From positions 81,999 through 145,998 of the forward strand of contig JBCBFT010000002.1 in NCBI GenBank assembly GCA_038527485.1: a stretch of DNA of 64,000 bases, given 5' to 3'. This DNA comes from JALEFZ01 sp038527485 (GTDB lineage Bacteria > Bacteroidota > Bacteroidia > J057). A program made the position numbers and the translations under genes. The notes beneath the pieces were generated by a model. The model did not search any database, was not told the DNA's origin, and saw nothing but the letters and a program-made list of their open reading frames with translations. Numbering within the stretch: the stretch's first letter is position 1; the number at the start of each line of letters is the position of its first letter. Positions 19,528-28,854 of the stretch are shown here, one piece after another.

Positions 19528-20180
19528 TAAGAATTCTCATTGTAGATGATCATACGGTTTTTGCAGAGTCCATCGCCCACAGACTGGCAGAGGAAGAAGA
19601 TATTCACATCATGGGGCTCGCTGCAGACGAAGTGATCGCAGAACAAATCCTAGAAAAGGAAGTCTCCAATATTGATGTAGTATTGCTGGATATACGACTC
19701 TCCCAAGGAGAAGCCGAGGGCCTAGAACTCGCCGAACATATCCGAAAAAACTTTCCCCAAATCAAAGTAATCATGCTCAGCATGCACCTTCATGGTGCTT
19801 ATATCCATCGGATGTTCAACTCTGGCATTGGGGGCTACCTTCTCAAAAATACAGGCATCGACGAAGTTCTCTATGCCATCCGCTGTGTCGCAGCAGGTAA
19901 GCGTTACTATTCACAAGAAATCATGTCCACTATGGATGAATTCATCCTCAGCGGCGCTCCTGTCAATCCACAAAAGATCCATCTTACCCCTACGGAGTCC
20001 TATATACTTGAACAACTTGCTGAAGGGCTCAGTTCAAGAGAGATTTCTCAAAAAATGGGTAACAAAGAGTCTACGGTTGAAGTCCATCGCCGAAATATCT
20101 TGGCGAAATTTGGTGTCAACAAAGTAGCCAAACTCGTCAAAGAAGCCATCCGACTAGGCTTTCTTTCTATCGAAAAGTAA
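19524..20180 (+). CDS. LuxR/NarL-family response regulator
   Basis: A 218-aa DNA-binding response regulator. The receiver domain has the acidic pocket VDDH, phospho-acceptor Asp56 in VVLLDIRL, the switch region MLSMH and the lysine of GYLLKNTG. The C-terminal LuxR helix-turn-helix reads LTPTESYILEQLAEGLSSRE ... STVEVHRRNILAKFGV. Its start overlaps the kinase stop (ATGA), making it the cognate partner. Targets are not evident; the region downstream is convergent. Confidence 0.93.
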   Translation: MIRILIVDDHTVFAESIAHRLAEEEDIHIMGLAADEVIAEQILEKEVSNIDVVLLDIRLSQGEAEGLELAEHIRKNFPQIKVIMLSMHLHGAYIHRMFNSGIGGYLLKNTGIDEVLYAIRCVAAGKRYYSQEIMSTMDEFILSGAPVNPQKIHLTPTESYILEQLAEGLSSREISQKMGNKESTVEVHRRNILAKFGVNKVAKLVKEAIRLGFLSIEK

Positions 20181-20241
20181 GACCTCGACAAACAGGCGAT
20201 CAATCCATCATCTTGCAGGAAAGCCTCCCATCATGTTACCC

Positions 20242-21351
20242 TTATAGATCCTGGTTTTTCTGATCTAAGGCATAAATCGCAAAACTCGCCAGCCAGTGTC
20301 CCCCTGCATAATCATGGCTCGTAAGTCCTGGTAGGCTGAATGCCATGTGTGCATCAGCTATCTGACGGAGAGCAGATGCTTGGTTGGGAAGCGAAGAGGC
20401 AATGCTGTACAACACCCAAGCACGACTAAAGTTGAGTCCGTCTAAATGGACCAATTTCCCATCGCTACGGTCACTTACTGTAGCAGGCTGCATGCGCTCG
20501 ACAGAAGGAAGAAACTTTTCAAACCAGGAGGAGAATGCTTCTGGACTTAACACACGATGCATGATATCTGCTTCTTCCAGACAGGGAGACAGAAAATCAA
20601 ATCCGCCAGGCTCCCACGAAAGCGGGCAGTCCACATCCTGCAGATAATAGTCCCGGGCTCGCTGCTCAATGAGAGCTTTGAGGTCTGATCGCCCCACTGC
20701 TGCCGCATAGTCCCAGGCAAAGGTCATCCCGAAGGCGGTGTTGGGATGCTCGCCGACACGAATCGGATAGTTCAGCTTGGGCAAAAAGTCTAGGTACTTT
20801 TGGACAATCATTTCTTCCAACGGACGCAGGTTGGCGCGCCATACCTTGGCATCAGGATCGTCCCAAGTGTGGAGTTCGTGAACCAGCTTTAGCAGCCAAG
20901 CCCAGCCATACGTCCGCTCGTAGTTTCTGTTGTGTCTGTCCTGAAAGTAGGCTACCTCTATCTCGATATTCTCAGGTGTAAAATGCCGATGAAACTTCTC
21001 CCGAATGCCCTGCCCCAGTGAAAGATTGGGATAAGCCTTTAGCAATCTCACTAGTGACCAATGTCCATGCACAGCAGAATGCCAGTCAAAACAACCATAA
21101 AATATGGGGTGTAATTCACGGGGAGATGCCAAGTAACTAGAATCCCCCAAGACTTGACCAAGCTTGTTGGGATACTCTTGCGTGATACAAGTGTAGGCCA
21201 TCTCCGACATCCGTTCTGCTGCCGCCTGATCCAAATCAAGGACAACCCCTGTATCCGTGTCTGTAGGTACTTCTTTCATCTCAGGCGAAGGCTGGCAGCT
21301 TAATGAAAAAACCAAGATCAAAATCCATGTCCATTTTATCGTTTCTTGCAT
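20242..21351 (-). CDS. DUF2891 family lipoprotein
   Basis: A 369-aa protein with a lipoprotein signal (WTWILILVFSLSCQPS, lipobox LSC). The mature part matches the DUF2891 family: HPIFYGCFDWHSAVHGHW, YGWAWLLKL, NTAFGMTFAWDYA, CPLSWEPGGFDFLSPCLEEA, LDGLNFSRAW and GGHWLASFA. The many conserved His/Trp/Asp residues and alpha-alpha barrel-like pattern suggest an enzyme acting on a small or sugar-like substrate, but no activity is established. The ATG at 21351 is preferred to a GTG at 21408 that overlaps the upstream gene. It lies 53 bases after the S8 protease gene and is probably cotranscribed with it. Confidence 0.85.
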   Translation of the reverse strand: MQETIKWTWILILVFSLSCQPSPEMKEVPTDTDTGVVLDLDQAAAERMSEMAYTCITQEYPNKLGQVLGDSSYLASPRELHPIFYGCFDWHSAVHGHWSLVRLLKAYPNLSLGQGIREKFHRHFTPENIEIEVAYFQDRHNRNYERTYGWAWLLKLVHELHTWDDPDAKVWRANLRPLEEMIVQKYLDFLPKLNYPIRVGEHPNTAFGMTFAWDYAAAVGRSDLKALIEQRARDYYLQDVDCPLSWEPGGFDFLSPCLEEADIMHRVLSPEAFSSWFEKFLPSVERMQPATVSDRSDGKLVHLDGLNFSRAWVLYSIASSLPNQASALRQIADAHMAFSLPGLTSHDYAGGHWLASFAIYALDQKNQDL

Positions 21352-21404
21352 GACGGTAGATGTATGTTTGAGTGTGAGATAGGTAAGTGATCCAATAGGA
21401 AATA

Positions 21405-24272
21405 TCACTTTTCAATTACGACAAATTTACCCGTCATTTTTTCTGTATCCGTATCGATTCGATATATATATATCCCAGGTTCAAGCGTATTTGTCTCAAA
21501 TTGATCCTCATTCGTGGTTAACCCTCGTATCCAAACTTGCCGACCTACCTGATCAAATACGCGAAATGTGCTTCCCTCAGACGGAAACTCGCGTGCCCTG
21601 ATCCTTAATAGATCCCCTCTCACGATCGGATTTGGTGCTAATTGAAAAGCACTTTCACTTAAGTAGACTGCACGAAGTATCTCTGTCCTTAATGCCTCTC
21701 CATTTGTCAATCGTACTTCTATTTGGTATTCGTTCAATCCTTCTGATGCAGATCGATCAAGGAAATAATTCTCCAGTTGACTAGAAGTGAACATCTGAAT
21801 CTGGCTTTCACCTCCATTTGCATCCAGCCTTAAAATACGGATTTCATCTACTCCATAGCGTGTCCCCAGCCCCAGATAAAGCCCTACACCTTCTACTTCT
21901 GTAAGTGCAAAACTATAGGTGATGTAACAACTTCCTTCATTGAGCGAGGTGCTTAAAGCAGGACTTCGAATCCCTAACGCTCCCCCAGGAAAGACAGGTT
22001 GAACAGCAAAAACCTGCGGATCTACTTCTGCCTTTTGAAGTACAATCCCATTCTCCGAAGTTTCTTGGTATAATGCTAGATTGGTATCTCCCAAATTAAA
22101 AAATCGATAGTTCGTTGCTCCAGCCACAGGCTTCCAGCGGATCTGTAAAGTATCTGCACAGTCCAGTCCTACCGCAATTTCTGGTGTACGAGAAATAACA
22201 AAAGGTTCAGTCGGATAAACCTCATTCCCTACGACCATTCGTGCGATAGCAGGACCTGAGACCTCAGGAGCTGTCCATCGATACAATCCTTTCTCCAGGG
22301 CTATTGATTCTGCTATAATGGTCCAATCTAAGCCTCCATTTAGAGAATATTCTAGCCTTCCTTGGGTAGCAGACAGGGTAGATCTCCAACGAAAATATGT
22401 GTCAGATTCACCATCATATGGAATGTTGTCTCTATTTACGGGAAAATCCCACGTCCATGATTCATTTTCTACAAATTGAAAGGCCAAGGTGAAGGATTGT
22501 TCAGAGGTTGCCATGCGGCTTGCTTCCAGCTTGACTTGCATCGGGCCAGATGAAGGATTATTGATAATGATCTGTTCAATGTTATTCAGATGGTCTTCAC
22601 CTTCTACAGCGGGAAGTAAGAGAGAATCGGGGTCAGGAAATGTATTGAGGACTTGGGGAAAGTAGGTTCGAGAACGAGGATCTTCTAGCACCATGTCTAG
22701 GTCATTCAAAAGAACAAGGTCTGATCCAGCGGGAGCTGGTGGATCTATCCACACGAGGCTTACCTTGAGTTGGGCTGTATTTTCTGGAACAATGATATCG
22801 TAAGTATGGACAGTAGAATCTGATACGATATCCTGATAAAATTGGCCTTTGGCAAGCATCTCCATGCTGGCATCCAAGTTCATATTTCCATATCCTGTCT
22901 GATGATCTAGACCTGGCTGTCCCACATCTTGCGCACCGTTGATAAGGAGTGCTTTGATGAGGTCACTGGACGCATATTCCTGTTGGATAGACTTAAAAAA
23001 ATCCTGTAGAAGAATCGCTCCACCCGAAACCATCGCAGCAGCATCGGAGGTTCCGGCCTGTCCAAAAGCTACCAATTCAGGCTTGATTCTCCCATCAAAC
23101 GCAGGACCACTTGAGGAGAAAAAGACGACCTTTTCAGCTGTATCTACTGCTCCGACCGTTAGTACATTTTTGGCCAATTTATAATCTCCTGTAAGGTTGG
23201 CAAAACCAGGTAATCCTTTGTAAAGTCCTTCTCGTGTGCTATCTTCTTTGCTGTTGCCCGCAGAGAAAACGTGCAATAGACTCGAAATATCATAACTCCG
23301 TCGATCGTACAACTCTGCAGCTGCTCCATAAAAGGAAGAAACACCTGTTCCATAGGAATGATTCTGAACCGTGACATCATTGAAGATATAATAATCTTCG
23401 GGATCTGGTAATATATTTTCAAAGCTAGAAGAGATCAATTTGACATCTCTTGCTACCCCCAAACCTTTGATAGAAGTATTGCCCGCCCCACCTGAAATTG
23501 TCGCCATAGCTGTCGCATGATTGTCTATTGTTTCTGCTTGGAGGTTAGATGAAATATGCCGATTTCGCAAGTCAAAATCAGTTGTATCATACCGATTCTC
23601 CTGGATAGAAAGTGTAAGATTTGATCCCAAAAGATCTACATAGTGTCTATGGATCTTATTGACCCTATTAATGTTCAGATTTTGGTCCAGTACACGAGAC
23701 TCTACTAAAGGAGTCCAAGGACATATCTCTAGGTATACCACCTCCTCCATTTGCATGAGCTTTGGGAGATATGTCAAATTGGCAATAGGGAATTTGTAGA
23801 TGTTTTCCTGCAATAGCTCTCCATCGCATAACTCAAGCGACTTAAAATCAACCTTTTCTACTGTCTTCAAGATTAATACATGCTCTTGCAGCCAGACAGG
23901 TTCTTTTTTACCTACAGAACCTGACATCATTTTTACATATCTGTTAATGCGGTTCCCAAGCTTCCAAGAGGGATCTGTAGGGATACAAGCCAATCCTTGA
24001 GTGGTGAGGAAACGATGCTCAGCGGGAGAAAGGCGAAGAATGGCACTTTCAGGTGAGATTTGCTTTACGATAAATGGAAATACTGTTTTTAACTGATAAA
24101 CAGGATGACAGGAAATGAAATAATAAGAATACCCTATATGAGTATTTTGAGCTAAATATTCATTTTGAGCAGAGAATCTAGGTTTAAAAGGATCAGAATT
24201 TTGAGCATCTGAAAAAAGGACAAGAAATAATAGTATACAAAAAAATCCGAAGTTCCTAATTGAATTACTCAT
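21405..24272 (-). CDS. Secreted subtilisin-family (S8) serine protease with T9SS domain
   Basis: A 955-aa secreted protease. A signal peptide (FGFFCILLFLVLFSDAQ) is followed by a prodomain-like region, then the S8 catalytic core: His252 in IDNHATAMATISGG, oxyanion region VQNHSYGTGVSSFYG, and Ser409 in AGTSDAAAMVSGG. The Asp strand is unusual: it reads LSIQENRYDTTDFDL instead of the common xxDTGxD, with Asp229 the best candidate. After the peptidase come a jelly-roll segment, a fibronectin-like region and a C-terminal T9SS type A domain (LAPNPIVRGDLLRIRA ... GIYIYRIDTDTEKMTGKFVVIEK). The ATG at 24272 is chosen because it begins the signal region; an upstream TTG at 24347 is less likely. Confidence 0.85.
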   Translation of the reverse strand: MSNSIRNFGFFCILLFLVLFSDAQNSDPFKPRFSAQNEYLAQNTHIGYSYYFISCHPVYQLKTVFPFIVKQISPESAILRLSPAEHRFLTTQGLACIPTDPSWKLGNRINRYVKMMSGSVGKKEPVWLQEHVLILKTVEKVDFKSLELCDGELLQENIYKFPIANLTYLPKLMQMEEVVYLEICPWTPLVESRVLDQNLNINRVNKIHRHYVDLLGSNLTLSIQENRYDTTDFDLRNRHISSNLQAETIDNHATAMATISGGAGNTSIKGLGVARDVKLISSSFENILPDPEDYYIFNDVTVQNHSYGTGVSSFYGAAAELYDRRSYDISSLLHVFSAGNSKEDSTREGLYKGLPGFANLTGDYKLAKNVLTVGAVDTAEKVVFFSSSGPAFDGRIKPELVAFGQAGTSDAAAMVSGGAILLQDFFKSIQQEYASSDLIKALLINGAQDVGQPGLDHQTGYGNMNLDASMEMLAKGQFYQDIVSDSTVHTYDIIVPENTAQLKVSLVWIDPPAPAGSDLVLLNDLDMVLEDPRSRTYFPQVLNTFPDPDSLLLPAVEGEDHLNNIEQIIINNPSSGPMQVKLEASRMATSEQSFTLAFQFVENESWTWDFPVNRDNIPYDGESDTYFRWRSTLSATQGRLEYSLNGGLDWTIIAESIALEKGLYRWTAPEVSGPAIARMVVGNEVYPTEPFVISRTPEIAVGLDCADTLQIRWKPVAGATNYRFFNLGDTNLALYQETSENGIVLQKAEVDPQVFAVQPVFPGGALGIRSPALSTSLNEGSCYITYSFALTEVEGVGLYLGLGTRYGVDEIRILRLDANGGESQIQMFTSSQLENYFLDRSASEGLNEYQIEVRLTNGEALRTEILRAVYLSESAFQLAPNPIVRGDLLRIRAREFPSEGSTFRVFDQVGRQVWIRGLTTNEDQFETNTLEPGIYIYRIDTDTEKMTGKFVVIEK

Positions 24273-24412
24273 GGGTCTTTTTATTTTAATAAATTGGATC
24301 ATCTTATAATCCCAACCATTCCATTTGAAAAAGAAAGGCACATTCAATTTATGTTTGAAATAATAAAAATTTATTTAACTTAGTTCCCGCACATCAACTA
24401 AAACTAAATTTT

Positions 24413-25279
24413 ATGAAAAGAATGAGCATTTCCTCGTGGATTGCGATGGCAATCGTATTCACTAGTATTTCCTTTTTTGGCTGCTCGCAGGACAGAGTAG
24501 CACCTACCAGCGAAGTCCTTGTATCGGACGAAATCAAAACAAATTTTACAGAACTCGGCTTCGATGTCTATGATATTCAGGTCGTTCAGGCAGGTAACGA
24601 GCTGACAGGGTTCACCCAAGAACGCGCTTATCTGTTGGAAAACTGTATCAAAGTGACACAGAAGCAGATGGAAGAGATGCTGGCCAGTGAAGTGGAAAAA
24701 CTGGGCCCTAATGGAGAACAATACCGTACATCCAATCTTGTGTCTTCTCCTCGTACCATCACCGTTATTGGTTACACAGGTGGTTCTTTCGCACTGGACA
24801 ACACCATGCGTACAGCGCTTCAGTGGGCAATCAATAACTACAATCGCGTGAATATCGGCTTAAATTTCCAGCTTTCTTTTGGTACCAACTATCAAAATAA
24901 GGACATTACTGTATACCGTGTGTCTGGTAGTGGGGGTGGATCTGCTGGTTTCCCATCAGGTGGAGATCCTTACGGATTTGTTCAAATCCAGTCTGGTACT
25001 TCTAGCTTCGGCACAAATGTAGTAGAGCACGTAATCACACACGAAATCGGGCACTGCCTAGGATTTCGTCACACAGACTACTTCAACCGCTCTATCTCTT
25101 GTGGATCAGGTGGAAACGAAGGTTCTTCAGGTGTAGGTGCCATCCATATCCCAGGAACTGGTACTACAAATAATTCTTCTGGATTCGACTTCAACTCTAT
25201 CATGCTGGCTTGCTTCAGCGCAAACGAAGACGGAGAATTCTCTTCACAAGATATTACGGCTCTTGAGTTCCTATACTAG
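24413..25279 (+). CDS. Metzincin-like zinc metalloprotease lipoprotein (M57-like)
   Basis: A 288-aa lipoprotein with signal MKRMSISSWIAMAIVFTSI and lipobox FFGC. The zinc site is HEIGHCLGFRH: His210, Glu211, His214 and His220 form the HExxHxxGxxH metzincin motif. Upstream, VIGYTGGSFALDNTMRTALQ and YNRVNIGLNFQLSFG follow the pattern of Bacteroidota M57/dual-action HEIGH peptidases. A C-terminal SIMLACFSANEDGEFSSQD segment is consistent with a Met-turn (SIM). It is divergent from the S8 protease gene and has a terminator at 25438. Expected at the cell surface or periplasm; substrate unknown. Confidence 0.88.
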   Translation: MKRMSISSWIAMAIVFTSISFFGCSQDRVAPTSEVLVSDEIKTNFTELGFDVYDIQVVQAGNELTGFTQERAYLLENCIKVTQKQMEEMLASEVEKLGPNGEQYRTSNLVSSPRTITVIGYTGGSFALDNTMRTALQWAINNYNRVNIGLNFQLSFGTNYQNKDITVYRVSGSGGGSAGFPSGGDPYGFVQIQSGTSSFGTNVVEHVITHEIGHCLGFRHTDYFNRSISCGSGGNEGSSGVGAIHIPGTGTTNNSSGFDFNSIMLACFSANEDGEFSSQDITALEFLY

Positions 25280-25300
25280 AAAACATTTAGGCCCTGTTTG

Positions 25301-25391
25301 GAACAATGAAAATCGAGCTAAAAAACAGAGATTTTAGGTTCTGAAAGCGTAAACTTTTCGCAGATTTGAGGTTTCAAATATGGTCTTAAAG
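25301..25391 (+). repeat. 91-bp interspersed repeat, copy A
   Basis: This intergenic stretch aligns without gaps to 57905-57995 in the same orientation, with about 80 of 91 positions identical by eye. It lies just downstream of the metalloprotease gene. Both copies contain GGTTCTGAAAGCG and AACTTTTCGCAGATTTGA cores. Confidence 0.9.
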
Positions 25392-25422
25392 AAATGGGAG
25401 CTATACTATTCTCCCTTTCTTT
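25388..25422 (+). terminator. Hairpin downstream of the metalloprotease
   Basis: AAAGAAATGGGAG pairs with CTCCCTTTCTTT (one bulge) around a ten-base loop. It overlaps the end of the repeat and precedes a stronger terminator. Confidence 0.4.
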
Positions 25423-25437
25423 ATCATGGTTGTCACG

Positions 25438-25472
25438 AAGGTCGCCTCACACAAGGCGGCCTTTTATTTTTT
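25438..25472 (+). terminator. Rho-independent terminator
   Basis: AAGGTCGCCT (25438-25447) pairs with AGGCGGCCTT (25454-25463) with one T-G pair and a CACACA loop, followed by TTATTTTTTC. It ends the rightward metalloprotease transcript before the convergent small gene. Confidence 0.85.
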
Positions 25473-25477
25473 CTTAA

Positions 25478-25786
25478 TCAATCAAATTCATCCAAATCGC
25501 CATCAGAAATTATTTTCTCATCCTCATAGGGAGCAGCTACACGCCGATACAACTCTGAGCTGATATTCGAAAAAACACCTGCCAACGAAGCCAGAAGAAA
25601 ATAGCGCATACGCCCAAACACCCCTTTGGCCACTCCCAACGCAATACGTGTACAGACATAATTCAATACCCCTGGAAAAATGCGTTCCGCCTGATCTTGT
25701 TTTTTAACTAAAGAAACCATCTGCTCAATGAGTTAATCGATCGCAGGATCTATTTCTTGACGTTGACTTTGGGGAATATAAGGCAT
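25478..25786 (-). pseudogene. DUF6899-like small protein with in-frame TAA stop
   Basis: Translated as one frame from the ATG at 25786, this gives MPYIPQSQRQEIDPAID, a TAA stop at 25733-25735, then LIEQMVSLVKKQDQAER and a continuous 80-aa remainder ending GDLDEFD. The MPYI start, EIDPxID, and FPGVLNYVCTRIALGVAK blocks are all in register across the stop, and together resemble the small DUF6899-type family (about 100 aa). The change GAA to TAA would explain it. The portion from the ATG at 25720 (80 aa) could still be translated by restart. It is either a recent nonsense mutation, a sequencing error or a truncated but working protein. Family name is from memory of the motif and not certain; the in-frame break is seen directly. 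Confidence 0.65.
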
Positions 25787-25803
25787 AGTAAAAGAGTATA
25801 TCA

Positions 25804-25844
25804 TAAAAAAAGAGAGGGAAAGAAGCCATAAATGGTCTTTCCCT
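25804..25844 (-). terminator. Terminator after the metal-uptake-like operon
   Basis: AGGGAAAG (25815-25822) pairs with CTTTCCCT (25837-25844), extended by CC/GG. Read on the minus strand it is followed by TCTCTTTTTTTATG. It lies about 70 bases past the lipoprotein stop at 25917. Confidence 0.8.
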
Positions 25845-25916
25845 GCACACAACTAAAACAAAATTTTATAAAAAAGAACGAATAGTTAAAAGCGGCCTGT
25901 TTGAATCTTTAAAAGA

Positions 25917-26429
25917 TTACTGTACAGTCAAGTTGAAGTCTGCTTCTACGTCAGATTCGCCGACGTCACAAGAACCATCCTTCACACCTGGCTGGTGTCT
26001 GAGCTTCAGGATCAACTGACCTGTAGAAGCGTCTGTTGTTGTCCAATCTGTAGCAAGACCAATCTCGAATGTACCGTCAGAATCTGTACGGTTGACTGTT
26101 ACATTCGCACCACCAGATACTTCGTAGCATACCAAATGCTCATCATCCTCCTCGCGAATCTCTGCAGTCACGTCTTCTACATCGTTAGGATCTTCTTCGT
26201 TTAGGAATTCTACACTTGCTGTGTAGGCAGTGTTGGCATCCAAAGTAATGGTAGGAGTAGGCTCTCCTTCTTTCCAGGTTACTGTGGGTCCGTTGTTGTT
26301 AAATTTCAACACAACAGTAGTGATCTCTTCCTCTCCACCTTCTGGATCTTCAGGATTACATGAAGTCATGAGGAAAGAAATAGATGCCAACAACAAAAAT
26401 AGTTTAATAAAAGTGCTTGTAAGTTTCAT
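25917..26429 (-). CDS. Small lipoprotein partner of the TonB receptor
   Basis: A 170-aa lipoprotein: signal MKLTSTFIKLFLLLASISFL, lipobox MTSC, an acidic linker (NPEDPEGGEEE), then a beta-sandwich-like domain with TVTWKEGEPTPTITL, ASVEFLNEEDPNDVEDVTAE and GQLILKLRHQPGVKDGSCD. The pattern (ITTVxLxF ... YxASVEFLNE ... EExDEH ... LRHxP) matches a small Bacteroidota lipoprotein family usually found directly beside a TonB-dependent receptor. Here it lies 28 bases after the receptor gene, so it is likely an outer-membrane accessory for the same substrate. Molecular role unknown. Confidence 0.8.
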   Translation of the reverse strand: MKLTSTFIKLFLLLASISFLMTSCNPEDPEGGEEEITTVVLKFNNNGPTVTWKEGEPTPTITLDANTAYTASVEFLNEEDPNDVEDVTAEIREEDDEHLVCYEVSGGANVTVNRTDSDGTFEIGLATDWTTTDASTGQLILKLRHQPGVKDGSCDVGESDVEADFNLTVQ

Positions 26430-26457
26430 GATAAAAGATTGTTTAAACTAGTTTGGT

Positions 26458-28776
26458 TTAGAATGAAAAATTTGCTCTTAACGTGATGTTACGCCCTAGT
26501 TCATCTGCGTAATATCTAAATCTATTTAAGTAGTCTCTATATGTGATATTCAGGAGATTATCTATAGTTAAAGACAACTCTAATGGCCCTAGGCTGCTTC
26601 CCGCTTGTAGTCCCCAAAGGCTATAGGCAGGTGGGGGTGGCAACCAGTCTCTCGCCTCTGGATCTTCATCAAAAGGAATATTTTTCTGCTCCAATACATG
26701 CTGAAAGGATACCTTCAAAAAAGTATTTTTCCATCTTCCCATTTCCTCGATTGTATAAGACAATGCTTGGGAAAACCGATTGGCTGGCATGAATACCAAG
26801 GGTTCATCCTCTGTGATATTCCAAGCACGCAAATACGATCCTTTTCCTTCCCACTGTATGTGTCTGCTGAGTTGATAGATCAAAGAAATATCTGCTCCCG
26901 TCAGTTGTGCCTGCGTTTGCGTGTAAATAAGTAAAGGAAATGTTCCCCTAATTGTTCGATCTATTCCTCCAGGCTTTTTATAAATGAAATTCTGAAAAGA
27001 ATGATGATAGATACTCAGATCACCTTGAAACTTATCTCCATCATTATATGTGAAAGAGAGAATAGACTTAACTCCCGCTTCTGGCACAAGTGTACTATCT
27101 CCTCGCTCGACCGCTCCTGCTCCATGATGCAAACCATCGCTATACAATTCATTGACATGAGGTGCTCGCCACCCTCTACCAATATTGATGCGTGCTTGTA
27201 GCTGATTGTTTATCTGGTACAATGCACCTATGCTACCCGAGACATTTTGAAAGGTTTGAATCGTAAAAATGTCAATCCCTCGTATCTCTCTTGCGCTATT
27301 GAGCCAGCGATAATCGTATCGCAAACCCGCCTCGAATTCCCAATTGTCCAGATTCAATCGTTCGATCACAAAAGCCTCTCCTCCGATCAAGACATAGTTG
27401 GGAATGAACGGGCGACCTGTCAAAAAGTTATTCTGATAGATCCCACTGACACCACCTGTTGTTTCCCACTTCTGATGCGAAGTGCCTTCCATCACAAGCT
27501 CCAACGTGTGGGTATAGATCTGAAAGTCGAGTTCTGCTTTGTCTTTCCCATCACGGTCTACGCCTCTCGGACGATGCTTGTCAAACTCCCTTCTGTAGTT
27601 GTACTGAAAAGCGTATGTAGCACTGATTTTCCCCAGACCTGGTACACGTTTGTATCCTCTCATCTTAGCCAAATGGTGAATGACTCTTTGATAGGGACGG
27701 GCAATATCGTAGGTAAAATCCACCGTATCAGCTCCTAATGGAGTGGGAGAAGCCAATGCACGCTCCAAGTCACTTGCCCCTCCTAAGTGCGCAGGAGAGA
27801 GAATACCAATCTTACTATCGAACCTGCTGTAGTAGAGTTCCAGTCCATGCGGGATCTTCTGATAGGAGAGTGTCGCGGAAGTATTGAACTCTTGTAAGCC
27901 TGTATTTTCGAGATAATAATCTGGTGTATGGAAGTTTCCTCCTCTTCTTCCTGTTCCTTGTACACGCCAACTGAGGGCCTCATCCTTAGCAGATCTTCCT
28001 TCAATATGACCAGAAACAGCACCTTGTCTACCGTTGGAACTCCCTACCAAATGTAGCTTTCCTTCGATTCCTGGTTCGAGTCTGATCGGAGCAGGTTCTA
28101 CTAGGATTACCCCAGCCATGGCACCTGGACCATATCTTAAGCTATTGGAGCCCTTGATCACTGTAAGCTGAGTGGCAATGAAGGGATCGATTTCTGGCGC
28201 ATGCTCAGAACCCCACTGCTGTCCTTCTTGTCGAATCCCATTGTTGAGGATAAGGATGCGATTGCTATGGAGTCCATGAATGATGGGCTTGGATATAGAA
28301 GGACCCGTCTTGAGAATATTAATTCCTGGCAGTTTGGCCAAGGCGTCTCCTAATTGTACCCCCCGCATCAAGTCTAGTTCCTTTGCTGTGACCGACGCTA
28401 CTGCTTGGGTCGGTACTTCGGGTACTTTTTCTCCCAAAATCTCCACCTCTTGTACACGATGAATGTGTGCCTCCAGATAGAAATTATGCTCTGTTTGAGG
28501 AGCTATCACATCCTTCATGATCTCCATATGGTCGCACATCACATGATCACATACGATCGTGTAAGTACCAGGACAGATATGACCTAGCTCATAACGCCCT
28601 GTGGAGTCAGTCAATACAGACTGATTGAGTTCTTTTATTTGTATAGAAGCATAAGCCAGAGGCTTGTTATCCTCACTTGTCAGAATCTGTCCACTAAGAG
28701 TTATCTGACAGTCTTGGGCCCATACTCCTGAAGTTAGCCCGAAGGCTAGCAACAAAAGCGAATAAATTCCTTTCAT
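26458..28776 (-). CDS. TonB-dependent receptor, probable metal uptake (ZnuD-like)
   Basis: A 772-aa outer-membrane receptor with signal (MKGIYSLLLLAFGLTSGVWA), an N-terminal carboxypeptidase-regulatory domain (ITLSGQILTSEDNKPLAYAS), a plug domain (VASVTAKELDLMRGVQLGDA, LPGINILKTGPSISKPIIHG, QEGQQWGSEHAPEIDPF, LRYGPGAMAGVI) and a beta-barrel ending RNITLRANFSF. The IHGLHSNRILILNNGIRQEG / GQQWGSEHAPEID plug blocks resemble receptors for zinc or copper-type metals. The context supports this: a His-rich exported protein precedes it and a small lipoprotein follows, all in one transcription unit. The ATG at 28776 starts the signal peptide; the upstream start at 28809 is less likely. The metal itself is inference. 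Confidence 0.88.
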   Translation of the reverse strand: MKGIYSLLLLAFGLTSGVWAQDCQITLSGQILTSEDNKPLAYASIQIKELNQSVLTDSTGRYELGHICPGTYTIVCDHVMCDHMEIMKDVIAPQTEHNFYLEAHIHRVQEVEILGEKVPEVPTQAVASVTAKELDLMRGVQLGDALAKLPGINILKTGPSISKPIIHGLHSNRILILNNGIRQEGQQWGSEHAPEIDPFIATQLTVIKGSNSLRYGPGAMAGVILVEPAPIRLEPGIEGKLHLVGSSNGRQGAVSGHIEGRSAKDEALSWRVQGTGRRGGNFHTPDYYLENTGLQEFNTSATLSYQKIPHGLELYYSRFDSKIGILSPAHLGGASDLERALASPTPLGADTVDFTYDIARPYQRVIHHLAKMRGYKRVPGLGKISATYAFQYNYRREFDKHRPRGVDRDGKDKAELDFQIYTHTLELVMEGTSHQKWETTGGVSGIYQNNFLTGRPFIPNYVLIGGEAFVIERLNLDNWEFEAGLRYDYRWLNSAREIRGIDIFTIQTFQNVSGSIGALYQINNQLQARINIGRGWRAPHVNELYSDGLHHGAGAVERGDSTLVPEAGVKSILSFTYNDGDKFQGDLSIYHHSFQNFIYKKPGGIDRTIRGTFPLLIYTQTQAQLTGADISLIYQLSRHIQWEGKGSYLRAWNITEDEPLVFMPANRFSQALSYTIEEMGRWKNTFLKVSFQHVLEQKNIPFDEDPEARDWLPPPPAYSLWGLQAGSSLGPLELSLTIDNLLNITYRDYLNRFRYYADELGRNITLRANFSF

Positions 28777-28854
28777 GAAAATGGAAGTAATGAGAACGGT
28801 GTGAAGCACTAGTGATGGATTCCTGTTACACAGGAAGGCTAGTTACATCCGCAG

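Noticed and set aside
27247..27738. 163-codon plus-strand open frame inside the TonB receptor
   Set aside because: Antisense to a conserved beta-barrel coding region; Cys/Ser-rich shadow composition.
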